From an uncultured Collinsella sp. (GTDB lineage Bacteria; Actinomycetota; Coriobacteriia; Coriobacteriales; Coriobacteriaceae): DNA of 33,774 nt. Below are positions 27,344 through 33,774 of this stretch, one piece after another. Positions within the stretch are counted from its first letter, which is position 1. Every line of letters starts with the position of its first letter. The notes beneath the pieces are model-generated. The model saw nothing but the letters and a program-made list of their open reading frames with translations, was not told the DNA's origin and searched no databases. Where the stretch lies: NCBI GenBank assembly GCA_902482615.1, contig CABTAA010000002.1, positions 1-33,774 of the forward strand, given 5' to 3'. A program made the position numbers and the translations under genes.

Positions 27344-27373
27344 ATACTACCCAATCTTTCGCACAGCACACAA
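27344..27373 (-). promoter_or_regulatory. Possible promoter of the BFN operon
   Basis: TTGTGT (27368-27373), an 18-bp spacer and TAGTAT (27344-27349) on the minus strand, about 58 bp before the BFN start and downstream of the tRNA-Ile terminator. Confidence 0.4.
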
Positions 27374-27401
27374 AACCAAAATGAGATTTATCGCAGACAA
27401 G

Positions 27402-27431
27402 AAAAAAGCCCCGAGGCAATGCCCCAGGGCT
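27402..27431 (-). terminator. Terminator of tRNA-Ile
   Basis: An 11-bp stem (27407-27417 with 27421-27431, G-U pairs included, 3-base loop) is followed on the minus strand by TTTTTTC. It lies 14 bp past the tRNA. Confidence 0.88.
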
Positions 27432-27445
27432 CTTCACAGTTTTGA

Positions 27446-27522
27446 TGGTGGACCTGACAAGATTCGAACTTGTGACCTCCCGGTTATCAGCCGGACGCTC
27501 TAACCAACTGAGCTACAGGTCC
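27446..27522 (-). tRNA. tRNA-Ile (anticodon GAU)
   Basis: Acceptor stem GGACCTG/CAGGTCC, discriminator A and encoded CCA. The anticodon arm CCGGC-TGATAA-CCGG presents GAT. The D-arm (GCTCAGTTGGTTAGAGC) and T-arm (GTTCGAATC) are canonical. It is a lone tRNA not embedded in an rRNA operon. Confidence 0.95.
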
Positions 27523-27536
27523 ATCGCGCAAGGGAT

Positions 27537-27566
27537 ATATTAGACGAGTCGTTACGCGCGCGTCAA
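27537..27566 (-). promoter_or_regulatory. Promoter of tRNA-Ile
   Basis: TTGACG (27561-27566), an 18-bp spacer and TAATAT (27537-27542) on the minus strand, 14 bp before the tRNA 5' end. It is the best promoter match in the window and begins directly after the large palindrome. Confidence 0.75.
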
Positions 27567-27570
27567 CAAC

Positions 27571-27755
27571 TTTTTTGAAAATCTTTGAAAGGTGTTCGCC
27601 CCGGTCGCACGGCGGCATGTGAAGTCGCCTGCTCGGACAGTCCTGACTCGCACAGAGAGCACATTAAGTGCTCTCAGGCTCGTGCGGAACTCGCGATCGA
27701 CTTCACATGCCGCCGTGCGACCGGGGCGAACACGAGTCCCAAGGTTTTCAAAAAA
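27571..27755. repeat. ~185-bp palindrome with 36-bp perfect arms between gyrA and tRNA-Ile
   Basis: Positions 27592-27627 and 27698-27733 are exact inverse complements over 36 bp (inner end GAAGTCG / CGACTTC). Complementarity resumes outside, with TTTTTTGAAAA at 27571-27581 and its complement at 27745-27755. The 70-bp interior carries its own hairpin, GAGAGCAC (27655-27662) with GTGCTCTC (27668-27675) around ATTAA, flanked by CGCAC/GTGCG (27649-27653, 27682-27686). As RNA it would be one long rod with a branched head. No credible frame lies in it. One outer arm is also the U-tract of the gyrA terminator. It is either a palindromic mobile repeat or a structured RNA. Confidence 0.85.
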
Positions 27756-27782
27756 GCGGTCGGCGCGCAGTGCGCCGACCGC
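27749..27782 (-). terminator. Terminator of gyrBA
   Basis: GCGGTCGGCGC (27756-27766) pairs perfectly with GCGCCGACCGC (27772-27782). On the minus strand the stem is followed by TTTTTT. It lies 40 bp past the gyrA stop codon, and its T-tract merges into the palindrome. Confidence 0.9.
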
Positions 27783-27822
27783 CGATATATGGGGTCTGAT
27801 ATTTTCTACCAGCTAGGGCCTC

Positions 27823-30564
27823 TTACTCGTCTAGGAGATCTTCTGGCATGTCGTTGCCGTCGCCTAGATCGACAGGGGCCTCTTCGGCGTCGGCTGCGGC
27901 CTCGGCCCCTTCGCCTTCGGGCTTCTCTTTGGCTGCCGTCATGCGGGCTACGGCGCATACGCGGTCGTTGTCGTCGACGGTCATCATCTTGACGCCCTGG
28001 GTGGCGCGGCCGGTCTGGCTGATCTCGTCGGTCTTGACGCGAATGACCGTCGCGCCATCCGTCACGATGAACAGCTCGTGCTGCGGGCCCACCGTCTTCA
28101 TGGCCGCGAGGTTACCCTTACGCTCGGTCATTTGAATGGTGTAGACGCCCTGACCGCCGCGATTCTGCTCCGGGTAGTCCGCGACCGGCGTGCGCTTGCC
28201 GTAGCCGCGCTCGGTGATGACGAATAGATCGCCGTTGCCGTTAGTGACTTCCATGCCCAGAACGCTCACGCCGTCCTTCAGACCGATACCGCGAACGCCG
28301 CTGGTATCGCGGCCGGTGGCGCGCACCTGCTCCTCGGAGAACATGATCGCCTTGCCCGCGGTGGTGGCCAGGATAATCTTGTCGCCCTCGCGCACGCGGC
28401 GCACGTTCAGCAGCGCGTCGTCGTCACGCAGGTTGATAGCGATCAGGCCGTCGCGACGGCTGCGGTCATATGCGCTCATCACGGTCTTCTTGACCATGCC
28501 GCTCTTGGTGGCAAACATCAGGTACTCGTCGGCCGGGAACTCGCGGCAGCTGATGACGCTCGCGATCTTCTCGCCTTCCTCGAAGGGCAGCAGGTTGACG
28601 ATCGCGGTACCGCGCGCCTGGCGCGTACCCACCGGCAGCTCGTGCACCTTCAGGCGATAGACCTTGCCCTTGCTCGAGAAGAACAGCACGTACTCGTGCG
28701 TGGACGCGATGAACATCTCGTCGATAACGTCGTCCTCTTTGAGGTTGACGCCCGATACGCCCTTGCCGCCGCGCTTCTGGGCGCGGTAGGCAGCCACCGG
28801 GATACGCTTAACGTAGCCGGTATGGGTGATGGTCACGACCATATCCTCGTCGGCGATGAGGTCCTCGACATCCAGGTCCTTCTCAACCTGGCTGATCTCG
28901 GTGCGGCGCTTGTCGCCAAACTTCTTGGAGATCTCGCGCATCTCTTCCTTGATGACGCCCAGAATCTTCTCCTCGTGCGCCAGCAGGTCCTCGTAGTAGG
29001 CGATGGCGCGGCGCAGGCCGTCCAACTCTTCTTGGATCTTGTCGCGCTCCAGGCCGGTCAGGCGGCGCAGCTTCATCTCGAGGATGGCCGTGGTCTGCTC
29101 GGGCGTAAAGCCAAAGCGTTCGATCAGTCGGCTGCTGGCCTCGGAGTCGGTCTGCGAGGAGCGGATGATGCTGATGACCTCGTCGATATGGTCAAGGGCC
29201 ATCAGGTAGCCCTCGAGGATATGCGCGCGGGCCTGGGCCTTCTTAAGGTCGAAGCGGGTGCGGCGGGTGACGACGTCGACCTGGTGGTCGATGTAGTGCT
29301 GCAGCATCTCACGCAGGCTCAGGCATTTGGGAACGCCGTTGACGAGTGCCAGGTTGTTGGCGCCAAAGGTCGTCTGCAGCGAGGTGTACTTATACAGATT
29401 GTTGAGCACGACCTGCGGAATGACGCCCTTCTTGAGCTCGATGACCAGACGGATGCCCTTCTGGTTGGACTCATCGCGCATATCCGAGATGCCCTCGATG
29501 CGCTTGTCGTTGACGAGCTGGGCGATCTTCTCCTGCAGGGTGCCCTTGTTGACCATGTAGGGAATCTCGGTAAAGACCAAGCGGCTGCGGCCGGTCTTGG
29601 TGGACTCCACGTGTGCCTTGGCACGCACGGTAATGGAGCCGCGACCGGTCTCGTAGCTCTGCTTAATGCCGGCGCTGCCCATGATGATGGCACCGGTGGG
29701 GAAGTCCGGACCGGGCATGATCTGCATGAGCTCGTCGACGGTGGCGTCGGGGTTGTCGATCAGGTAGCAGGTGGCCTCGATCGCCTCGGTGAGGTTATGC
29801 GGGGCGATGTTGGTGGCCATGCCGACGGCGATGCCTTGGCTGCCGTTAACCAGCAGGTTGGGGAAGCGCGCAGGCAGCGCCACGGGCTCGGCGAGCGATT
29901 CGTCGTAGTTGGGCTGCCAGTCGACGGTATCCTTCTGCAGGTCGCGCAGCAGTTCCATGGCGGGCTTTGCCAGGCGGCTCTCGGTGTAACGCATGGCCGC
30001 CGCGCCGTCGCCGTCGATGTTACCGAAGTTGCCGTGACCATCGATGAGCGGCGTGCGCATGGAGAACCACTGCGCCAGGCGAACCATGGCCTCGTAGACC
30101 GCGAAGTCACCGTGCGGATGGTACTTACCGATAACTTCGCCGACCGTCCAGGCCGACTTCTTATGTGGGCGGTTGGGGTAGATGCCGCTCTCGTTCATCG
30201 CGTACAGGATGCGGCGGTGTACCGGCTTTAAGCCGTCGCGCACGTCCGGCAGGGCGCGCGCCGTGATAACCGACATCGAATACTCGATGAACGACTGCTT
30301 CATCTCGCGACCGAACTCCGAAATCTGGAGCTGGCCGCCGTTGATGTCCTCGCCGGCCGAGGCGCCACGATCGACTTCGCCAAAGCTCTCCTCGAGCTCG
30401 GCGTCGTCGTCTTCTTCCTCATCATCATCGGCATCGGGGTTATAGGCGTCCGGATCGCCGTCCTCGCCCTGCTCAGCACGGGCAAGCAGGCGCTTCAGAT
30501 CATCGGGCATACCGGCATCGCCGGCCTCGTCCATACCCTCGCTATTGTTGATATCGTCTGCCAC
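27823..30564 (-). CDS. gyrA: DNA gyrase subunit A, with acidic N-terminal extension and Phe at the quinolone-site serine position
   Basis: GyrA cuts and rejoins DNA in the A2B2 gyrase. The GTG start at 30564 has AGGAGGTAAC upstream. The catalytic tyrosine is Tyr193 in AAAMRYTESRL. The breakage domain runs from IEYSMSVITARALPDVRDGL, and the C-terminal beta-pinwheel contains the GyrA box QKRGGKG, marking gyrase rather than topo IV. The quinolone region reads HPHGDFAVYEAMVR, so Phe154 stands where E. coli has Ser83 (codon TTC, 30103-30105) and Glu158 where it has Asp87. About 70 residues precede the normal start, very acidic (PDADDDEEEDDDAELEES), and the tail is acidic too, giving 913 aa. It follows gyrB by 11 bp in one operon. 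Confidence 0.97.
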   Translation of the reverse strand: MADDINNSEGMDEAGDAGMPDDLKRLLARAEQGEDGDPDAYNPDADDDEEEDDDAELEESFGEVDRGASAGEDINGGQLQISEFGREMKQSFIEYSMSVITARALPDVRDGLKPVHRRILYAMNESGIYPNRPHKKSAWTVGEVIGKYHPHGDFAVYEAMVRLAQWFSMRTPLIDGHGNFGNIDGDGAAAMRYTESRLAKPAMELLRDLQKDTVDWQPNYDESLAEPVALPARFPNLLVNGSQGIAVGMATNIAPHNLTEAIEATCYLIDNPDATVDELMQIMPGPDFPTGAIIMGSAGIKQSYETGRGSITVRAKAHVESTKTGRSRLVFTEIPYMVNKGTLQEKIAQLVNDKRIEGISDMRDESNQKGIRLVIELKKGVIPQVVLNNLYKYTSLQTTFGANNLALVNGVPKCLSLREMLQHYIDHQVDVVTRRTRFDLKKAQARAHILEGYLMALDHIDEVISIIRSSQTDSEASSRLIERFGFTPEQTTAILEMKLRRLTGLERDKIQEELDGLRRAIAYYEDLLAHEEKILGVIKEEMREISKKFGDKRRTEISQVEKDLDVEDLIADEDMVVTITHTGYVKRIPVAAYRAQKRGGKGVSGVNLKEDDVIDEMFIASTHEYVLFFSSKGKVYRLKVHELPVGTRQARGTAIVNLLPFEEGEKIASVISCREFPADEYLMFATKSGMVKKTVMSAYDRSRRDGLIAINLRDDDALLNVRRVREGDKIILATTAGKAIMFSEEQVRATGRDTSGVRGIGLKDGVSVLGMEVTNGNGDLFVITERGYGKRTPVADYPEQNRGGQGVYTIQMTERKGNLAAMKTVGPQHELFIVTDGATVIRVKTDEISQTGRATQGVKMMTVDDNDRVCAVARMTAAKEKPEGEGAEAAADAEEAPVDLGDGNDMPEDLLDE

Positions 30565-30575
30565 GTTACCTCCTC

Positions 30576-32606
30576 TTAAGCATCAAGGAATCGTGCATCA
30601 TGTGCGTGTTTTTCAATGTACTCGCGGCGATAGCCGACCTCGGAACCCATCAGCTCGCGCACGGCGCGGTCCGCCACCACGGCGTCTTCGATCGACACAC
30701 GCTGCAGGATGCGGGTCTTGGGGTCCATCGTCGTCGAGGCGAGCTGCTTGGGGTCCATCTCGCCCAGGCCCTTGTAGCGCTGGACGGTATAGCCCTTGCG
30801 CTTTTTGGTGATCTTGCCGTCCTTGGCCTTGCCGTCCTCGTCGTTATCGTCGGGGTTCAGGCCCAGGCTCTGGATGGTGTCGCGCAGGATCTCGTCTTCG
30901 GGCTGGCGGCCGTTGGGATACACGTAGTGGATCTTGTTGCGCACCTTAATGCCAAAGATGGGCGGGCAGGCAACATAGACGTAGCCGGCATCGATCAGCG
31001 GACGCATGTACTTGTAGAAGAACGTCAGCAGCAGGATGCGGATATGCGCACCGTCGACGTCTGCATCGGTCATGATGATGATCTTGTGGTAGCGCGCCTT
31101 GGTGATATCGAAATCGCCGCCGTCGCCGGCACTCGTCGTGACGCCGCAGCCGATCGCGGTAATCAGCGACTGGATGGTGTCACTCGAGAACGCGCGATGG
31201 TCACCAACGCGTTCGACGTTCAAAATCTTGCCGCGCAGGGGCAGAATCGCCTGGATGTCTCGGCGACGGCCGTCCTTGGCCGAACCGCCTGCCGAGTCGC
31301 CCTCTACGATGAAGAGCTCGGTCAGCTCGGCATCGCGCACCGAGCAGTCGGCGAGCTTACCGGGCAGGGACGCCGTCTCGAGCAGGCTCTTGCGGCGGGT
31401 CGCCTCGCGCGCCTTGCGGGCGGCATTGCGCGCCTTGCAGGCCTGTTGCGCCTTCTTGACGATCTCGCGAGCGGGCTTGGGATGCTCCTCGAGGTAATCG
31501 ACAAGGCCGTCGGTCACAATCTTGAGCGTGAGCGCGCGCATATAGGAGCTGCCGAGCTTGGCCTTGGTCTGGCCCTCAAACTGCGGATCGGGCAGCTTGA
31601 CCGAGATAACGGCCGAAAGGCCCTCGCGCACATCGTCGCCGGTCAGATTGGCGTCTTTTTCCTTGAGCAGGTTCTGCTTGCGCGCATAGTCGTTGATCAC
31701 GCGGGTGAGCGCGGTGCGGAAGCCCTCAAGGTGCATGCCGCCCTCGGGGGTGTAGATGTCGTTGGCAAACGACATGACGTTCTCGCCGTAGCCGCTATTC
31801 CACTGCAGGGAAACCTCAACCTCGCCCATCTTGGCCACAGGTGCGTCCGGGTCCGATTTGCCCTCGATGTAGATAGGCTCCTTAAAGGCCTCGGGGACGT
31901 CCTTGCCCTCGTTAAGGAACTTGACGAAGTCGATGATGCCGCCCGCGTAGCAAAACTCCTCCACGTGGGGAGTAGACTCGCGCTCGTCAGTCAGCACGAT
32001 TTTGAGGTTCTTATTGAGGAACGCCGTCTCCTGCAGACGGTTGTGCAGCGTATCGAAATCGTAAATGCAGGTCTCGAAGATCTCGTCGTCGGGCCAGAAG
32101 GTGACGGTGGTGCCCGTCGAATCCGAGGTGTCCACGACCTCCATCTTCTTGACGGTCTTGCCGCGCGAGAACTCCATCTCGTAGGTGTTGCCGTCGCGAC
32201 GAACCTGAACGACCACGCGCTTGGACAGTGCGTTGACGACGGAGATGCCAACGCCGTGCAGGCCGCCCGAGACCTTATAGGCCGAGTTATCGAACTTACC
32301 GCCGGCGTGCAAGATCGTCATGACGACCTCGAGCGTCGGGATCTTTTTAACAGGGTGCTCGTCGACGGGGATGCCGCGCCCGTTGTCGACGACCGTGATG
32401 GAGTTGTCGGCGTGGACCGTCACCTGGATCTCGGTGCAGAAACCGGCCATGGCCTCGTCGACGGAGTTGTCAACGATCTCCCACACCAGGTGATGCAGAC
32501 CGCTGGCGCTCGTCGAGCCGATATACATGCCCGGGCGCTTACGAACGGCCTCGAGACCTTCGAGAATCTTAATCTCGCCGCCATCGTAATCGTTTTCGTT
32601 TGCCAC
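30576..32606 (-). CDS. gyrB: DNA gyrase subunit B
   Basis: GyrB supplies ATPase energy for supercoiling. The start is a GTG at 32606 (then ANENDYDGGEIKILEG) with AAGGAGG upstream; a TTG six codons earlier precedes the ribosome binding site and is rejected. GHKL motifs: WEIVDNSVDEA, VVDNGRGIPVDEHP, VSGGLHGVGISVVNALS. The transducer domain follows. The Toprim domain has FIVEGDSAGGSAKDGR and ILPLRGKILNVE, then MTDADVDGAHIRILLLTFFY. The tail QRYKGLGEMDPKQL is conserved. At 676 aa it is normal for the short Gram-positive type. It is transcribed with gyrA. Confidence 0.97.
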   Translation of the reverse strand: MANENDYDGGEIKILEGLEAVRKRPGMYIGSTSASGLHHLVWEIVDNSVDEAMAGFCTEIQVTVHADNSITVVDNGRGIPVDEHPVKKIPTLEVVMTILHAGGKFDNSAYKVSGGLHGVGISVVNALSKRVVVQVRRDGNTYEMEFSRGKTVKKMEVVDTSDSTGTTVTFWPDDEIFETCIYDFDTLHNRLQETAFLNKNLKIVLTDERESTPHVEEFCYAGGIIDFVKFLNEGKDVPEAFKEPIYIEGKSDPDAPVAKMGEVEVSLQWNSGYGENVMSFANDIYTPEGGMHLEGFRTALTRVINDYARKQNLLKEKDANLTGDDVREGLSAVISVKLPDPQFEGQTKAKLGSSYMRALTLKIVTDGLVDYLEEHPKPAREIVKKAQQACKARNAARKAREATRRKSLLETASLPGKLADCSVRDAELTELFIVEGDSAGGSAKDGRRRDIQAILPLRGKILNVERVGDHRAFSSDTIQSLITAIGCGVTTSAGDGGDFDITKARYHKIIIMTDADVDGAHIRILLLTFFYKYMRPLIDAGYVYVACPPIFGIKVRNKIHYVYPNGRQPEDEILRDTIQSLGLNPDDNDEDGKAKDGKITKKRKGYTVQRYKGLGEMDPKQLASTTMDPKTRILQRVSIEDAVVADRAVRELMGSEVGYRREYIEKHAHDARFLDA

Positions 32607-32654
32607 ACGTCCTCCTTCAGTCAAGAAAATGTGTACAGCCTTACTAGTTTATCG

Positions 32655-32684
32655 TAAAAAATACCCTCGGGAACGAGGGTATTT
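32655..32684 (-). terminator. Terminator between the DUF721 gene and gyrB
   Basis: AAATACCCTCG (32659-32669) pairs perfectly with CGAGGGTATTT (32674-32684) around GGAA. On the minus strand it is followed by TTTTTT. It ends the recF-DUF721 transcript, so gyrBA needs its own promoter in the ~50 bp before gyrB; I could not pick one with confidence. Confidence 0.88.
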
Positions 32685-32710
32685 GGCTCTACAAGGCCAC
32701 CAGATGCGAT

Positions 32711-33274
32711 TTAAGGCTCTTTTTTGCTTTGCACGCCCTTGGCCCACTCGGCACTGGCTCTCATGGCATTCTCGAGGGCCTCGCGCAGTTTTTGGTCTTC
32801 GATGGGTGCCACTTGGCGCTCAATCTCGGTGCGCTCGGCCTCACTTAGGTCGGCGTGCGGGGCCGGCGGGCGCTCGGTCGTCGCCGTGCGCAGGCGCTCC
32901 TTGGCGGCGGGCGGCGTGTGACCGGGTGCGGTGGGTTTGAACACCAGGCCGTCCACATGCGCACCGGCGCGCTCCATGCGCGCGCGGATGATCTCACGCA
33001 ACAGCGTCATTTCCTGCGTCCACGAGGGCGAATCGAGATATACCAGCAGCTCATTGGACTCGGGCAGGTAGCGCAGACCCGTCACATGCCGCCCCTCGCG
33101 CGTGCCCGAGCACACCGCGTTCCACGCGCGATAGACCGCGCGCGACTCCTCGGCAGCCTCCATCTGCGCACGGCGCTCAGGCGTCACCGACGCCAGGATG
33201 CGCTGGCGCTCTGCGTTCAAAAACCCACTGAAGGCGACCGTCTCGCTCTCGCGCTCGTAATTAGCACGTCTCAC
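32711..33274 (-). CDS. DUF721 (DciA-like) protein
   Basis: Proteins of this family next to recF in actinobacteria are DciA-like, proposed to help load the replicative helicase DnaB. The GTG start at 33274 lies inside the end of recF, a 14-bp overlap, so translation is coupled. The DUF721 core is at about 45-115: SRAVYRAWNAVCSG, VTGLRYLPESNELLVYLDSP, SWTQEMTLLREIIRARM and VDGLVFKP. The KH-like fold is family knowledge. A long charged C-terminal region (LSEAERTEIERQ, LREALENAMRASAEWAKG) is probably helical. At 187 aa it is within the family range. Confidence 0.88.
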   Translation of the reverse strand: MRRANYERESETVAFSGFLNAERQRILASVTPERRAQMEAAEESRAVYRAWNAVCSGTREGRHVTGLRYLPESNELLVYLDSPSWTQEMTLLREIIRARMERAGAHVDGLVFKPTAPGHTPPAAKERLRTATTERPPAPHADLSEAERTEIERQVAPIEDQKLREALENAMRASAEWAKGVQSKKEP

Positions 33275-33774
33275 CCATGCTCACCACCTTGGCTCGATCA
33301 AGCAGGTCATCGGTAAAGTATCCCAGGTTGGTCGTGGTTATGACCGTTTGGATATCATCGCCGATCAGCCGCAGAAAAGCACCGCGGCGCTCGCCGTCGA
33401 GCTCGCTCATCACGTCGTCCAGAAGCAACAGCGGAGCAGTACCCAGAACATCGCGAGCCACGGCCACCTCGGCCACCTTCCAGGACAGTACCAACGTTCG
33501 CTGCTGTCCTTGGCTGGCAAATGAACGAGCGGAGCGACCCGCCACGGTAAATTCAATCTCGTCGCGATGCGGCCCCACCAACGTCACGCCGCGGCGAATT
33601 TCCTCGCCGGCGTGCTCATCAAGGGCGGCCAGCATGCGCTCGTACGCCCAGCCCTTCAGCTCTTCGCGATCCTCGACCTGGGGCAAATCCCCCAGCGTGG
33701 ACGCATAGGACACGTTGGCGGCTTCACCGGACGCCACTTGCCCGTAGGCAGTACGCACATGGCCCGCCAGCCGG
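33261..33774 (-). CDS. recF: DNA replication and repair protein RecF (C-terminal part)
   Basis: RecF binds gapped DNA and loads RecA through RecOR. Only the last ~170 residues are present; the frame is still open at the right edge (RLAGHV before VRTAYGQ). The ABC-type C-terminal motifs are clear: VTLVGPHRDEIEF, the signature SFASQGQQRTLVLSWK, Walker B LLLLDDVMSELD with the catalytic Glu, and TTTNLGYF. The stop codon lies inside the DUF721 gene start. The N-terminal Walker A is beyond the window, as dnaN and dnaA probably are. Confidence 0.95.
   Translation of the reverse strand, partial: RLAGHVRTAYGQVASGEAANVSYASTLGDLPQVEDREELKGWAYERMLAALDEHAGEEIRRGVTLVGPHRDEIEFTVAGRSARSFASQGQQRTLVLSWKVAEVAVARDVLGTAPLLLLDDVMSELDGERRGAFLRLIGDDIQTVITTTNLGYFTDDLLDRAKVVSMGETC

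Noticed and set aside
27571..27755. CRISPR array or tandem repeat at the large palindrome
   Set aside because: There are only two arms, in inverted orientation and with one interior; no direct repeats with spacers occur anywhere in the window.
31200..31330. GyrB quinolone-resistance change at the E. coli Lys447 position (Arg here)
   Set aside because: Arg in PLRGKILNVE is, as far as I recall, ordinary in actinobacterial GyrB; Asp in EGDSAGG is intact.
32607..32624. TTG start for gyrB six codons upstream
   Set aside because: The AAGGAGG ribosome binding site lies between this TTG and the GTG at 32606, so the GTG is the start.
30600..32657. 685-codon plus-strand open frame opposite gyrB
   Set aside because: Same mirror effect; GyrB motifs on the minus strand are complete. 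Similar long antisense frames opposite typA, purD, purA, gyrA and the rpsF operon were dropped for the same reason.

Overview
This window looks like a chromosomal segment from a high-GC actinobacterium of the class Coriobacteriia, most probably Collinsella. The evidence is the GC-rich codon use, actinobacterial-type DnaA boxes, the order recF - DUF721 (DciA-like) - gyrB - gyrA typical of the origin side of such genomes, and the gut-actinobacterial style of the sortase-anchored fimbrial proteins. Genus is inferred from protein character; no search was run. Most genes lie on the minus strand, which fits an origin just beyond the right edge (dnaA/dnaN side of recF).

Layout from left to right. 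At 1-346 there is DNA unlike the rest: a partial GyrI-like protein gene and the 3' tail of an unidentified frame, joined abruptly to a carB gene that loses its last third (247-2373). carA follows (2375-3814), then a one-TM hypothetical protein and an ABC exporter (4021-6778) whose leader is a nested palindrome. Next come a NUDIX hydrolase, purD and purA (6963-10389), then dnaB (10483-11874) and the ribosomal/replication operon rpsF-ssb-rpsR-rplI (12099-13787) with a promoter, a leader hairpin and a strong terminator.

At 13.8-15.9 kb is a non-coding and accessory segment: a cluster of DnaA-box-like sites, two tandem tRNA-Ser genes (GGA and CGA anticodons), and a PD-(D/E)XK-like nuclease gene bracketed by two inverted copies of an ~80-bp palindromic repeat. 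Two plus-strand membrane proteins follow (a TRIC/UPF0126-type protein and a secreted polymer-forming/bactofilin-like protein with TM segments). From 18.0 to 23.9 kb is a two-gene surface-pilin locus (a 1244-aa adhesin/pilin with LPEAG and a ~553-aa pilin with MPSTG), with no sortase gene beside it and a related short palindrome at each end.

The right third is housekeeping: typA/bipA, two small conserved hypotheticals, a bifunctional-nuclease-domain protein, tRNA-Ile(GAU), then a striking ~185-bp palindrome with 36-bp perfect arms between tRNA-Ile and gyrA, then gyrA, gyrB, a DUF721 protein and the 3' part of recF. GyrA carries Phe at the position equivalent to E. coli Ser83, the classic fluoroquinolone-resistance site.

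The most unusual material is the set of palindromic elements (6.8, 14.6/15.8, 18.0/23.9 and 27.6 kb). They belong to four unrelated sequence families and sit in intergenic space next to tRNAs, leaders and accessory genes. They are the best candidates for undescribed repeat or RNA systems here.
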